Shown here piece by piece: positions 9,496-17,407 of a stretch of DNA of 64,000 nucleotides. Position numbers and translations under genes: made by a program. The stretch covers positions 1-64,000 of the forward strand of contig NZ_JBGSLK010000113.1 in assembly GCF_041740695.1 (NCBI RefSeq), in the 5' to 3' direction. This stretch comes from Haliscomenobacter sp041740695 (GTDB taxonomy: Bacteria; Bacteroidota; Bacteroidia; Chitinophagales; Saprospiraceae). Positions within the stretch are counted from its first letter, which is position 1; every line of letters starts with the position of its first letter. The notes under the pieces were generated by a model that did not search any database, was not told where the DNA came from, and saw nothing but the letters and a program-made list of their open reading frames with translations.

Positions 9496-9578
9496 CCAGG
9501 GTTCCAAAGTTCCAGGGTTCACGCGGCACCTCGACTTCGCTCGGTGACCGCGTGAACCCTGGAACTTTGGAACCCTGG
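9496..9578. repeat. long perfect hairpin with 31-bp arms
   Basis: Arms 9496-9526 and 9548-9578 are exact reverse complements (CCAGGGTTCCAAAG...GCGG). The 21-base loop itself pairs at its ends (CACC/GGTG). It fills the gap between two minus-strand oxidoreductase genes and lies 7 bp after the stop of the upstream one, so it may terminate or stabilise that transcript. Inside the arms CCAGGGTTC occurs twice. No T-run follows, so it looks more like a dispersed palindromic repeat than a standard terminator. Confidence 0.85.
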
Positions 9579-9585
9579 AGCCTTA

Positions 9586-10989
9586 TTATTTGACATACTC
9601 CGCCCCGAATGGAAAGCGCTGTGGCCGAACCAACAACGCATTTGCCTCATCGTCATTTTTGAAGCGTTCATGAAGGGGATCCCAATGGAGGGTACGTTTT
9701 AATTTCATGGCTGCATGAATGATCAAACAGGCCGAAGTGGAACGGTGCGCCACTTCAACCGGAGCAATGGTTTGTTTGCCACTTTGAATACAATCCAACC
9801 AGTTGCCGTGTTGGTCTGGCGATTCGTACAGGTGAATTTCTTCCGGTTTGATGATCGATTGCAAAATCTTGGCATCGCTGGCGCTAAAGGCGTCCGAATT
9901 TTTGGCATTGCCCGGATCACTAGCCGTTACGCCCACGTTACCTCTCGATACAAATATCCAACCTTCACTGCCTTCAAAACGTATCCCATTGGGAAAAGCA
10001 CCGCTGACCTGCATGTTCACGCCATTGGCGTATTTGGCTTCGGCCAAAAAGTCGCCGTGTACATTCCAAAGCCCACTCGTTGGGAACTTGGCCTCCGCTT
10101 TGATTTCGATTGGGCCCGTGTGTTCCGTTCCCATACCCCAGTGGGCAGTATCGATGTGGTGCGCACCCCAGCCGGTAATCATGCCTGCGCCAAATTGCTC
10201 ACAGCGCAACCAACCCGGGCGATCAAAACCTACTTGAGGGTGTACCCTTTTTTCGGTGTAGTACACATAAGGCGTAGAACCCAGCCACATTTCATAGTTC
10301 AGAGTTTTAGGGATTGCCATTTCTGGCTCTACTTCGCCCCCTGGATCACCGGGCAAACCAATTTTCACCGTATGCAATTTACCAATGCGACCATTGCGCA
10401 CCAGTTCACAGGCCCGTTTGAACTGCGGCCAAGGGTTTTGCGAGCGCTGTTGGCTGCCAATTTGGAAGACTACCCCGGATTTGTGGACGGCATTACTCAT
10501 GCTGCGCCCTTCCGCAATGGTCAGCGCTGCTGGTTTTTGTAAGTAAATGTGTTTGCCCGCGTAAGCAGCCTCAATCGCGGGTTGCGCATGCCAATGGTCG
10601 GGCGTACTGACGATCACCGCATCTATCTCCGGGTTCAGGAGCATCTCGCGGTAGTCATCGTACATTTTTACATCGACGTAGTTGGTCAGCTTCTTCTTAT
10701 CAGTATACCATTTTTCGATCCATTGTTTCCCAAATTCTTTGCGCTTGCTGTCCACATCGCAAACTGCCATGACTCTGGCTTGGTCGAAACGCATGGTATC
10801 CGGCAAGTCGTGCCCCATGGCAATCCGCCCAAAACCAATCTGGCCAATTTGAATCTTGTTGCTGGGCGCATTTTTGCCCAATACCGAAGCGGGCACAATG
10901 GTAGGCAATACCATCATGCCGAGAGAGCCAGTGATCGTGGTTTTGAGGTATTCGCGGCGGGACATGCCCCGCTTTTTGTGTTTTTGCAT
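9586..10989 (-). CDS. Tat-exported Gfo/Idh/MocA-family oxidoreductase
   Basis: 467 residues with a twin-arginine-type signal (MSRREYLKTTITGSLGMMV, residues 9-27). The Rossmann domain begins IQIGQIGFGRI, and the family Lys is Lys152 in LQKPAA. Tat export fits a protein that folds with NAD(P) before crossing the membrane. The C-terminal half (EMWLGSTPYVYYTEKRVHPQ, WGAHHIDTAHWGMG) matches the family's substrate-binding domain, with His-rich loops. It is in line with the PmoA-ThuA gene upstream and the lipoprotein paralogue downstream, suggesting stepwise processing of a sugar or glycoside. Confidence 0.85.
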   Translation of the reverse strand: MQKHKKRGMSRREYLKTTITGSLGMMVLPTIVPASVLGKNAPSNKIQIGQIGFGRIAMGHDLPDTMRFDQARVMAVCDVDSKRKEFGKQWIEKWYTDKKKLTNYVDVKMYDDYREMLLNPEIDAVIVSTPDHWHAQPAIEAAYAGKHIYLQKPAALTIAEGRSMSNAVHKSGVVFQIGSQQRSQNPWPQFKRACELVRNGRIGKLHTVKIGLPGDPGGEVEPEMAIPKTLNYEMWLGSTPYVYYTEKRVHPQVGFDRPGWLRCEQFGAGMITGWGAHHIDTAHWGMGTEHTGPIEIKAEAKFPTSGLWNVHGDFLAEAKYANGVNMQVSGAFPNGIRFEGSEGWIFVSRGNVGVTASDPGNAKNSDAFSASDAKILQSIIKPEEIHLYESPDQHGNWLDCIQSGKQTIAPVEVAHRSTSACLIIHAAMKLKRTLHWDPLHERFKNDDEANALLVRPQRFPFGAEYVK

Positions 10990-11006
10990 GGTTGTAGGTT
11001 AAGGGA

Positions 11007-11123
11007 GTTGAGGAAGGTTGAGAAGGTTGAGAAGGTTGAGGCTACCGCAAGCGATTTTGACAATGTACTTGTGTAAGTCGCTGTGGTAACCTAAACCTTC
11101 TCAACCTCCTAAACCTCCTCAAC
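11007..11123. repeat. imperfect 117-bp hairpin with AAGGTTGAG tandem repeats
   Basis: The left arm (from 11007) holds three direct copies of AAGGTTGAG and then CTACCGCAAGCGA. The right arm (about 11076-11123) is its approximate reverse complement (TCGCTGTGGTAACCT, then AACCTTCTCAACC). The structure ends two bases before the stop codon of the PmoA-ThuA gene on the minus strand, so it may form a transcript 3' end. Confidence 0.75.
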
Positions 11124-11124
11124 T

Positions 11125-13131
11125 TTATTCCGTAATTAATTTATCAGTCGCCTTGCTGTAATCCAGTTTGTCACTTCCGTCCAATACCCAGAGGATGCCG
11201 CCCAGCAAGTGGGTCACAAAAGTGGGATCGGAGTAATATTCTTTTTTGTGCCCCAAAGCGGTGTACCAGGTGCGCCCCAAACCTTGTTCCTCTGACCAGC
11301 AGAGCGGAAAGAGTTTCCCGAAGGTAATGCCCGGGTATTCACTTTTTTTGTCATCGTTAACAGTATTCATATTCGCAGCAAGCAATACATGTTTGCCAGG
11401 ATACAGGTGTTCGAGGTAATAACATTCATCTTCCCAAGCCCAAGTACTAGGCAGATGTAATGTAGACGGATGTTTGGGGTCGATCACCTGAATCTCGAAT
11501 TTTTGCAATGGCGGATGTCGTTTAAATTTGCCACCCAGGGTACGCCAAAACCAGGGCCACTGGCGCTCTGATCCCGAAGCGGAGTGAATGGCCACCATAC
11601 CTCCCCCAGCTTGGATGTAGCGCTGGAAAGCCAGTTTTTGCGCTTCAGTGTCAAAGGTTTCGTTGTTGGTGTTCGAGAGAATGATCGCGTGGTAGTTGTT
11701 GAGGTTGGCTGCTGTGATGACGGCAGGATTACTGCTGGTATCGACGCTAAACCCATTTTCGGCACCCAATTTACGAATGGCTACAATCGAGCTGGCGATG
11801 TTGTCGTGTACGTAGCCCTTGCCATTTTTGGTGTACAACAGCACTTTTTTATTGGTATCCAGTTGGCGCAGAATGATATCTACCTGGGGTGGATGCGCAT
11901 AATCCTGCCAGTATTTCTCCAGTTGTTCCGGACTGATTTCGCCGTCATAAACCAGCATGCGGTAGTTCAGCGAGTAGGCTTTGCCGGGTTGGAGTACCCA
12001 ATCTTGTTCTTGAGCGGGGTTGAAGTTGAGGAAAACGTTCTCTTTACCCTGATTTGCACCCGTTGCCCAAAGCCGCAATTGTTCAGGGTAGTTGTGGTTC
12101 AAAGGGTGGGTCATGAACAGGATGCCCGATTTGCCGAAGCTCGATACCCCACGGGCATCAATCCAGCGGGCGCGGGTAGCATTGCCGTCGCCTTTGCCCT
12201 TGCCTTCCGAGGTCAACAAACGCGCGCTTTTGTCGTCCCATTTTTCGGTAGCCCGAAAACCAAAACCTTGATAGGTATACGCTTTGATGGTAAAAACGCT
12301 GTCGCTGGCGCAATGCAGTATGGATTGAAAATCGACCAACTGGGGCCCATCATCCACGCCGGCATTCCAAACTTTGATGTTCCACTCTTCTTCCAGCGCA
12401 GCTTTGGAACCAGTGGGACTAGGAGCGGTCAGGTCGATGTGCTCATGACGCGTGCTGAGGGTGCCCAAAACGGGTCCTTGGGTAACTGCGGGCAAAGTTG
12501 GCACTTTCACGGTGCCTTCACCTTTGTACAAGTTCCAAAAATCCAGTTTGCGTCCCTCAAAAACCGTGCTGGTCCAAGGATTCCAAATGCCATAATGGTG
12601 AATATGATCGGGGGGCTGAACGCGGGTCAGTACCTCACCTTTGGGCGACCACAAGGGATGAATGAATCCGCCCCGGCGGAAAAGTTCCGATTTCCCTTCG
12701 GGCACATTGGCTTCGGCGTATTGATACCGCAACAAATTGCGTTGTTTGCGTTGGAAAACGATGGCCCCTTTCTCCCGAATGGCGAGGATGGGGGCAGCAG
12801 CAGCACTCGCCGTACCCGTGCGAAGCTCAAAAACGCGCTTGGTTCCAGCCGGGGTCGCTCCCGTTAAAATCCAACAAAGTTGTTTCGTTGACCCTTGTTC
12901 CAACTGAAAAGGAACGGGAACTTTACCTTTTGGGGTCAATTCCAGGAGTTGATAGGAGGTAGCTGGGAGCGCAATGCCATCCAGATTTAAACTGACGGGG
13001 CTATTCTGGCGTTCAAAATCGCCACTGGCTACCGTAAAAGTCAACAAGGCTCGATCCTGAGCAAAAATGGAAGTCCTGAGCATACTACCCCAAAGCAGTA
13101 TCAGCAGTGCCAATGTTCGTTGTTTGTTCAT
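11125..13131 (-). CDS. secreted PmoA-like / ThuA-like fusion protein
   Basis: 668 residues with a signal peptide (to about 25, ...SIFAQ). Residues about 25-400 resemble the PmoA/DUF6807 family (RGGFIHPLWSPKGEVLTRVQPPDHIHHYGIW, a very characteristic stretch; the HIHH cluster may bind metal). After about 430 a ThuA-like, glutamine-amidotransferase-fold domain follows (VLLYTKNGKGYVHDNI, GGGMVAIHSASG, HPSTLHLP). ThuA proteins are linked to disaccharide utilisation and keto-sugar chemistry. The fusion and the two Gfo/Idh/MocA genes downstream suggest one pathway for an unusual sugar. Enzymatic activity is not established. Confidence 0.8.
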   Translation of the reverse strand: MNKQRTLALLILLWGSMLRTSIFAQDRALLTFTVASGDFERQNSPVSLNLDGIALPATSYQLLELTPKGKVPVPFQLEQGSTKQLCWILTGATPAGTKRVFELRTGTASAAAAPILAIREKGAIVFQRKQRNLLRYQYAEANVPEGKSELFRRGGFIHPLWSPKGEVLTRVQPPDHIHHYGIWNPWTSTVFEGRKLDFWNLYKGEGTVKVPTLPAVTQGPVLGTLSTRHEHIDLTAPSPTGSKAALEEEWNIKVWNAGVDDGPQLVDFQSILHCASDSVFTIKAYTYQGFGFRATEKWDDKSARLLTSEGKGKGDGNATRARWIDARGVSSFGKSGILFMTHPLNHNYPEQLRLWATGANQGKENVFLNFNPAQEQDWVLQPGKAYSLNYRMLVYDGEISPEQLEKYWQDYAHPPQVDIILRQLDTNKKVLLYTKNGKGYVHDNIASSIVAIRKLGAENGFSVDTSSNPAVITAANLNNYHAIILSNTNNETFDTEAQKLAFQRYIQAGGGMVAIHSASGSERQWPWFWRTLGGKFKRHPPLQKFEIQVIDPKHPSTLHLPSTWAWEDECYYLEHLYPGKHVLLAANMNTVNDDKKSEYPGITFGKLFPLCWSEEQGLGRTWYTALGHKKEYYSDPTFVTHLLGGILWVLDGSDKLDYSKATDKLITE

Positions 13132-13280
13132 ATCTACTTTCTTCGTTTTTTCCCCTTTGACAATGCCAATTGGGTCAACCGAGTCTTGCGAATAAAAGTA
13201 GAAAAAACTCCAGAATAAGCACCTACCTAAAAGTTATTTTTGCCAAATATTTGTAAAAAAAAATGCTGATTGGGCAAATA

Positions 13281-13323
13281 AAAAACAGTATCGTAAGTGC
13301 ATTGTTCTCCTACGATACTGTTT
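13281..13323 (-). terminator. rho-independent-type terminator
   Basis: AAAACAGTATCGTA at 13281-13294 is the exact reverse complement of 13310-13323. On the minus strand the stem is followed by a T-rich tract. It lies just after the stop of the small secreted protein gene at 13348. Confidence 0.75.
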
Positions 13324-13347
13324 TGTTTGTTCGTTCCCACTTGTATT

Positions 13348-13764
13348 TCAATGTGGTGTGCCCTCTTTGCTTTCTTCACATGCCAGCGCTTTAACCGTTA
13401 TGGTATTGGACCGATAACTGGTAACTCTGCGCAGTGTCACTTTATCCACAAAATGGATCATTACAAAAACCTGATACTCACCAGACCAAGGCAGGGGTAC
13501 CCTCCGCGCAGAAACAGGTGTATCCCAGTTTTTGGGACCATCGGGATGGCTTGCATACCAGGTGTACACGATTCCTACATTGGAGGGGGGGACAAAATTC
13601 GGAAACTTGATCACTCCTACGTTGGCTTGATTGGCTTTGGTATAGCCACAGCAAAAAGTGTTGTTGTTCGTGTACCCGTTGGTGCAGGCGATTTGGAACT
13701 CTTGTGCAGATCCTGCGATGACAAAGGAACCTAAAAAGATAATCGCAAGAATTAGTTTTCTCAT
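13348..13764 (-). CDS. small secreted protein of unknown function
   Basis: 138 residues with an N-terminal signal peptide (MRKLILAIIFLGSFVIAGSAQ). The mature part has Cys residues near its start (ACTNGY, FCCGYT) and end (ALACEE) and a beta-strand pattern (VIKFPNF, IVYTWYASH, YQVFVMIHFV), resembling a single Ig-like or fibronectin-like domain. No catalytic motif is seen. It is a single gene with its own terminator. Confidence 0.6.
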   Translation of the reverse strand: MRKLILAIIFLGSFVIAGSAQEFQIACTNGYTNNNTFCCGYTKANQANVGVIKFPNFVPPSNVGIVYTWYASHPDGPKNWDTPVSARRVPLPWSGEYQVFVMIHFVDKVTLRRVTSYRSNTITVKALACEESKEGTPH

Positions 13765-14230
13765 GTTTACGTGTTTAACTCTCTACACAGCGACCGTAAT
13801 GGTTACGGTGCCAGTAGGTTTTGTTCATGGTTGTTTTCAGTTGCACCTTCGACTACAAATTCTGCTTCTTGTAATCTTTTCTTTTGACGCAGAAAGTCAC
13901 CAAAAGTAAAATGTGTTTACATACTTAGTCGGTTACTTGATCTTTCAACTGTTTTATAAACAACAGTCGTTCCGAGACTTGATTCGTTTGACACGTATTT
14001 GAGCAGACCTAAGGGGAGTGGCCCGTATGGAACTTTTACAAAAATGTGACTTTTTTGTTTATTATGCAAACCTCTAAGCATTTTTTTTTAGGATTCGGTA
14101 GGAAAATTTAGGGTGAAAGGTGCTAAAGTCAGCAGGGGTACAATTGCCACCGCAAGAATAAGTTGTTCAAGGCGTTTATTTATCATTTTTTCCTGCTATA
14201 TTCGTAAAAAAACACTAAAACCTTCAAGCC
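13765..14230. other. 466-bp gene-free stretch between divergent genes
   Basis: No credible coding region. It contains a small palindrome (ACCGTAA/TTACGGT, 13794-13810), the motif TTTTGACGC...AAGTCACC at 13882-13901 that resembles 16368-16376, and a possible -7 box TATATTCG at 14197-14204 ahead of the gene at 14231. Confidence 0.6.
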
Positions 14231-15046
14231 ATGCCCGATTCTTTGTCTTTGTTGATAGACTCCTTACGTCACAGCATAGCTGATTCTATTTCCCAAAGCA
14301 TCAACGATTCTTTAGCGCGCGTTCAGCCTCCTATTGAAAACTCACCGATGACATCCTCCCTGGATTGGAACTATGTCTTTACCCTGCTTGGGATTATGCT
14401 GCTAACTGGTTTGCTGGGTGGAACCGCCAATTACCTTAACTCGCCTAAAGAAGAGCGCAGTTTGATGCGCAGTTTGTTGATGGGCCTGGTAGCCACTATT
14501 GCCATTCCTTTGTTTTTGAAAGTAGTGGATAGCAATATCCTGAACGACACCAAAGGAGATATCCTCAATTATTTTATCTATGCAGGTTGTTGTGTTTTAG
14601 CTGCCTTTTATTCAGCTCGTTTTTTGGAGGGTTTATCCAGCCGGGTGATCCAAAGTTTGCAGGAAAAAGTAGATCGTACCAGCGAAACCGTGCAAGAGCA
14701 GGGGGCCAAAATCAATGAAACGGCGGACAAAACCGACATGATTATAGATACCCAAATTCCAGATCCAGAGCAAATCACTCCAGTCCCAGAGGATATCCCG
14801 GAATTGGCACCCGAAGATTTAAGATCGAGGAATATTATTGGTACTCCTGGCATTGACAATCGTACCCCACAGGAAAAGGTCACTGCTACTTTTGCAAAGT
14901 ACCCGATGCAAAAAATCGAATCCATTTGTAAAGCCCTTGGCGTAAGTCAAGAAGCCATGAAGCCGATTTTAACCGAAATGGAACAAGAGGGCAAACTCAA
15001 AAAAGTGTTGCTCCGCGGCGAAGAAGTGTATGCTTTGCAGCGTTAA
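14231..15046 (+). CDS. three-TM protein with coiled coil and winged-helix C-terminus (YLATT-like)
   Basis: 271 residues. A short polar N-terminus is followed by three membrane segments (VFTLLGIMLLTGLLGGTANYL; LLMGLVATIAIPLFLKVV; ILNYFIYAGCCVLAAFYSARFL), a coiled coil (about 135-180: RVIQSLQEKVDRTSETVQEQ), a Pro-rich linker and a C-terminal winged-helix-like domain (IESICKALGVSQEAMKPILTEMEQEGKLKKV). The three-TM arrangement resembles the YEATS-like-associating three-TM family, described computationally in stress and conflict-type systems. No YEATS domain or effector is adjacent here. Start is supported by the preceding AACACTAAAACC leader and -7-like box. Function unknown. Confidence 0.65.
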   Translation: MPDSLSLLIDSLRHSIADSISQSINDSLARVQPPIENSPMTSSLDWNYVFTLLGIMLLTGLLGGTANYLNSPKEERSLMRSLLMGLVATIAIPLFLKVVDSNILNDTKGDILNYFIYAGCCVLAAFYSARFLEGLSSRVIQSLQEKVDRTSETVQEQGAKINETADKTDMIIDTQIPDPEQITPVPEDIPELAPEDLRSRNIIGTPGIDNRTPQEKVTATFAKYPMQKIESICKALGVSQEAMKPILTEMEQEGKLKKVLLRGEEVYALQR

Positions 15047-15071
15047 GTTCCTATGCTTTTTAACAACAAAT

Positions 15072-15704
15072 TTACTTCATCCCTTCGATCAACTGAATGA
15101 TGCCGAAGATGATGTATTGTACCCCCAGGGACATTACAATAAAACCCATAACGCGGGAAAGGGCGTTCAATCCTGCTTCGCCTAGCAAGCGGTACAGGTA
15201 GGGTGCCGAACGCAAAATCAAATACACCAGTATGCCCAAAAATACGATCACTGCCGCGACCACCAAATGCGCTTCCCAGCTGGTGTTTTCGTTGTATTGG
15301 GTGATGAGGTACGAAATCGACCCTGGCCCAGAAAGCAAGGGCATGGCCAGGGGGGCAAAAGAAATATCCTGTCTTTGGAGTGCTTCTTCCTTCACCTCTT
15401 TGTTCACCGACCGGTTTTCGGCAAACTTACCACTGATCAAGCCATAACCCGAGCTCAAGATCATCACTCCCCCCGCAATGCGCATGGCACTGATGCGAAT
15501 GCCAAAAAACTCAAGAATGAGTGTCCCGGCAAAAAAGAAACCCAATAAAATGAGGGTGAAATAAATCCCGGTGCTGCGCGCGGTTTGATTGCGCTCGACA
15601 GAAGTGTAATTCGGAGTCATGGCCAAAAATACTGGCACCGCCCCCAGAGGGTTTACCACTGAAAACAGGGCACCCAATACGGCAAAAAACAATTCAATCA
15701 TCAT
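15072..15704 (-). CDS. MarC-family integral membrane protein
   Basis: 210 residues with six hydrophobic segments and the N-terminal MarC signature (FFAVLGALFSVVNPLGAVPVF) plus the second-half repeat (AMPLLSGPGSISYLI). MarC proteins were once linked to multiple antibiotic resistance, but the transport function is unproven. Length is normal for the family. It converges on the three-TM gene (25-bp gap) without a clear terminator, and stands alone otherwise. Confidence 0.9.
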   Translation of the reverse strand: MMIELFFAVLGALFSVVNPLGAVPVFLAMTPNYTSVERNQTARSTGIYFTLILLGFFFAGTLILEFFGIRISAMRIAGGVMILSSGYGLISGKFAENRSVNKEVKEEALQRQDISFAPLAMPLLSGPGSISYLITQYNENTSWEAHLVVAAVIVFLGILVYLILRSAPYLYRLLGEAGLNALSRVMGFIVMSLGVQYIIFGIIQLIEGMK

Positions 15705-15891
15705 CTGGCAAGAGTTGAAAGCTGAAGAGTATGTTTAAAATCGGCTGAGAAATTAAGCAAAAGAGTGGAAATAAAAAAGGGAAGCCGATTGACTTCCCTT
15801 AAAAACACCTAAAACCCATATTCATATCATGAAAACTTTGCAAAACAACTCACAGGAAAAGGATATTCAGATCCTGTGAACGTGCATTAGC

Positions 15892-16010
15892 AGTGGGGCA
15901 AAAATAAGTGTTCATTTTTCTTGAGCCAAAAGATTAAATAAGACACTTGAAATGAACCGTTTACTTATCTAATCCTTTGGCAAAATGAACACTTATTTTT
16001 TTATCGCCCT
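15892..16010. repeat. 120-bp palindromic dispersed repeat, copy 1
   Basis: Starts AGTGGGGCAAAAATAAG and ends CTTATTTTTTTATCGCCCT. The two halves pair through AAGTGTTCATTTT/AAAATGAACACTT and GATTAAATAAG/CTTATCTAATC. Same family and orientation as 25016-25138, 52052-52173 and 62494-62613. Confidence 0.9.
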
Positions 16011-16013
16011 TTA

Positions 16014-16021
16014 TATCTTTG
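16014..16021 (+). promoter_or_regulatory. Bacteroidota-type -7 box TATCTTTG
   Basis: Exact match to TAnnTTTG directly after the palindromic repeat, about 24 bp before the hairpin of leader module 2. A transcript from here would start with that hairpin. No clear -33 element seen. Confidence 0.45.
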
Positions 16022-16336
16022 GTTTTGTGCGGGATTTAAAGAAAGGGGAGTAAAACTCCCCCTCGAAAAACACCTAAAACCCATATTACAAATTCGTAGA
16101 GTTGTGATCAGAGTAGGAAAAAAGGGGGAATTTCTCCCCCACTAAGCACTAAAAACCCTATCTCATGAAAAAACTCATTTTCTTATGCATTGTCAAGTTG
16201 GATAGTTCACCAGACTTCATCGATCACTCATCTCCTGGGCAAGTTTGAAAAGAAGGGGAGAACTTTACATCCTCCCCTACCATAACACCTAAACCCATAA
16301 CCTATCATGAAAATCTTATGTCTATCGCTAAGCTAA

Positions 16337-16688
16337 TCAAGCCTTTGCTTTTTCGCTTTGTTTGTCTTTTTGACGCACTCACTTTTCAAAGTCACACTCC
16401 AGAGTAATTTTTTTTTCTTTCTTGCTAAAAAAATTTCTAAAGTTGACTTTTAGCGCTGCTCATTGTGTCAAAAACACACATTCATTCAATGTGTATGCTT
16501 TTCTGACGCTCCTGCACCAAAAAGTCACGCGAAGGACGAAATTATTTTCGTTTAATGGAAATTAAGGAAAAATATTTCGATAAACCGCACTCAAACAACA
16601 GAAATACGCAGCAAAACGGGGTGTTTTGGTTGTTCATCGTTGATTTTCATACTTTTAAGGCATTTGAATGCCAAAAGCAGCCTTTTTG
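16337..16688. other. 352-bp gene-free stretch
   Basis: No credible coding region on either strand. AT-rich, with the fragments TTTTGACGC (16368-16376) and CACCAAAAAGTCACG (near 16526) that resemble the motif at 13882-13901, perhaps remnants of a dispersed element. Confidence 0.5.
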
Positions 16689-17330
16689 CTACAGTAGATC
16701 ATCTAAATGTTGATAGTCGTCAATAAAGCGCAACACATTGGGGAAACGTGCAAACTCTTTTCGGCTATGGGTCGTGGTCACTACGACCACCTGGCATCCG
16801 GCTCGATGGGCTGTTTCTACGCCAGTAGGTGAATCTTCAAAAATCAGGCAGTCTTCAATGGGCACACCCATACCTTGAGCCACCATTTGAAACACCTGTG
16901 GGTCTGGCTTACCCTTGGTAACCATTCCTGCATGGACTACGCTTTGGAAATAATTGCGCAAACCATAGATGTTGTCTAGCACAAAATTGACATTTTCGGC
17001 AGGTGCCGCAGTACCTACTCCCATCAGGATACCTTTGGAGTGGATTTTTTGTAAAAAATCGGGCAGCCCATCGATCAATTTTAATTCAGTGATAAACTGG
17101 CGCCGGTAAGCATTTTCTTTTTCCCAGGCGATGCGTTTAAAATCTTCGGCGGTAAAGCGGTCGCCGAAAAGTTTGGCCAAAATCTCTTCATTTTTGCCAT
17201 GAATGGTTTGTCGAACCGCTTCCAGATCCATTTCCAGACCCAATTCAGCCAGTTTTATTTGCCAGATGCGGTGGTGTACCATCATGTTGTCTACCATCGT
17301 ACCGTCCATGTCAAAGATAAATGCCGCCAT
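16689..17330 (-). CDS. HAD-superfamily phosphatase / phosphoglucomutase-like
   Basis: 213 residues. HAD motif I is FDMDGTMVDN (nucleophile and acid Asp residues near positions 7 and 9). The cap domain begins after this. Motif II is in GVGTAAPAEN, motif III Lys in VTKGKPDPQVF, and motif IV is LIFEDSPTGVETAHRAG. This pattern matches HAD-IA family members such as beta-phosphoglucomutase and sugar-phosphate phosphatases; substrate cannot be told. Stand-alone gene divergent from the membrane protein at 17408. Confidence 0.85.
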   Translation of the reverse strand: MAAFIFDMDGTMVDNMMVHHRIWQIKLAELGLEMDLEAVRQTIHGKNEEILAKLFGDRFTAEDFKRIAWEKENAYRRQFITELKLIDGLPDFLQKIHSKGILMGVGTAAPAENVNFVLDNIYGLRNYFQSVVHAGMVTKGKPDPQVFQMVAQGMGVPIEDCLIFEDSPTGVETAHRAGCQVVVVTTTHSRKEFARFPNVLRFIDDYQHLDDLL

Positions 17331-17407
17331 TTTTTTTTATTTGAAGGCACAATATCTGTATTTTGGACACAAATGCAATAAAGTAATCAACACCAAAACC
17401 TGAAACC

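Larger units (their letters stand above)
15777..16336 (+). other. array of four hairpin-plus-leader modules with tiny ORFs
   Basis: Four times the same arrangement occurs: a G-rich/C-rich hairpin, then a leader resembling ACACCTAAAACCCAT. Hairpins are at 15777-15800 (AAGGGAAG/CTTCCCTT), 16045-16061 (GGGGAG/CTCCCC), 16124-16140 (GGGGGA/TCCCCC) and 16255-16277 (GGGGAG/CTCCCC). Leaders start at about 15801, 16067, 16141 and 16282. Modules 1, 3 and 4 lead into ATGAAAA-type starts with ORFs of 16, 27 and 9 codons (15829-15879, 16165-16248, 16307-16336). The second peptide begins MKKLIFLC like a signal sequence. Module 2 has no ATG. They may be decayed copies of a secreted-protein gene start, regulatory leaders or small RNAs. 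A 120-bp palindromic repeat interrupts the array at 15892-16010. Confidence 0.6.

Noticed and set aside
11584..12867. Long open frame on the plus strand opposite the PmoA-ThuA gene
   Set aside because: The minus-strand gene has signal peptide and recognised domains; the antisense frame has none and reflects codon bias.
15777..16336. Integron-like cassette array
   Set aside because: Hairpins lack attC core sites (RYYYAAC/GTTRRRY), there is no integrase, and ORFs are not cassette-sized.
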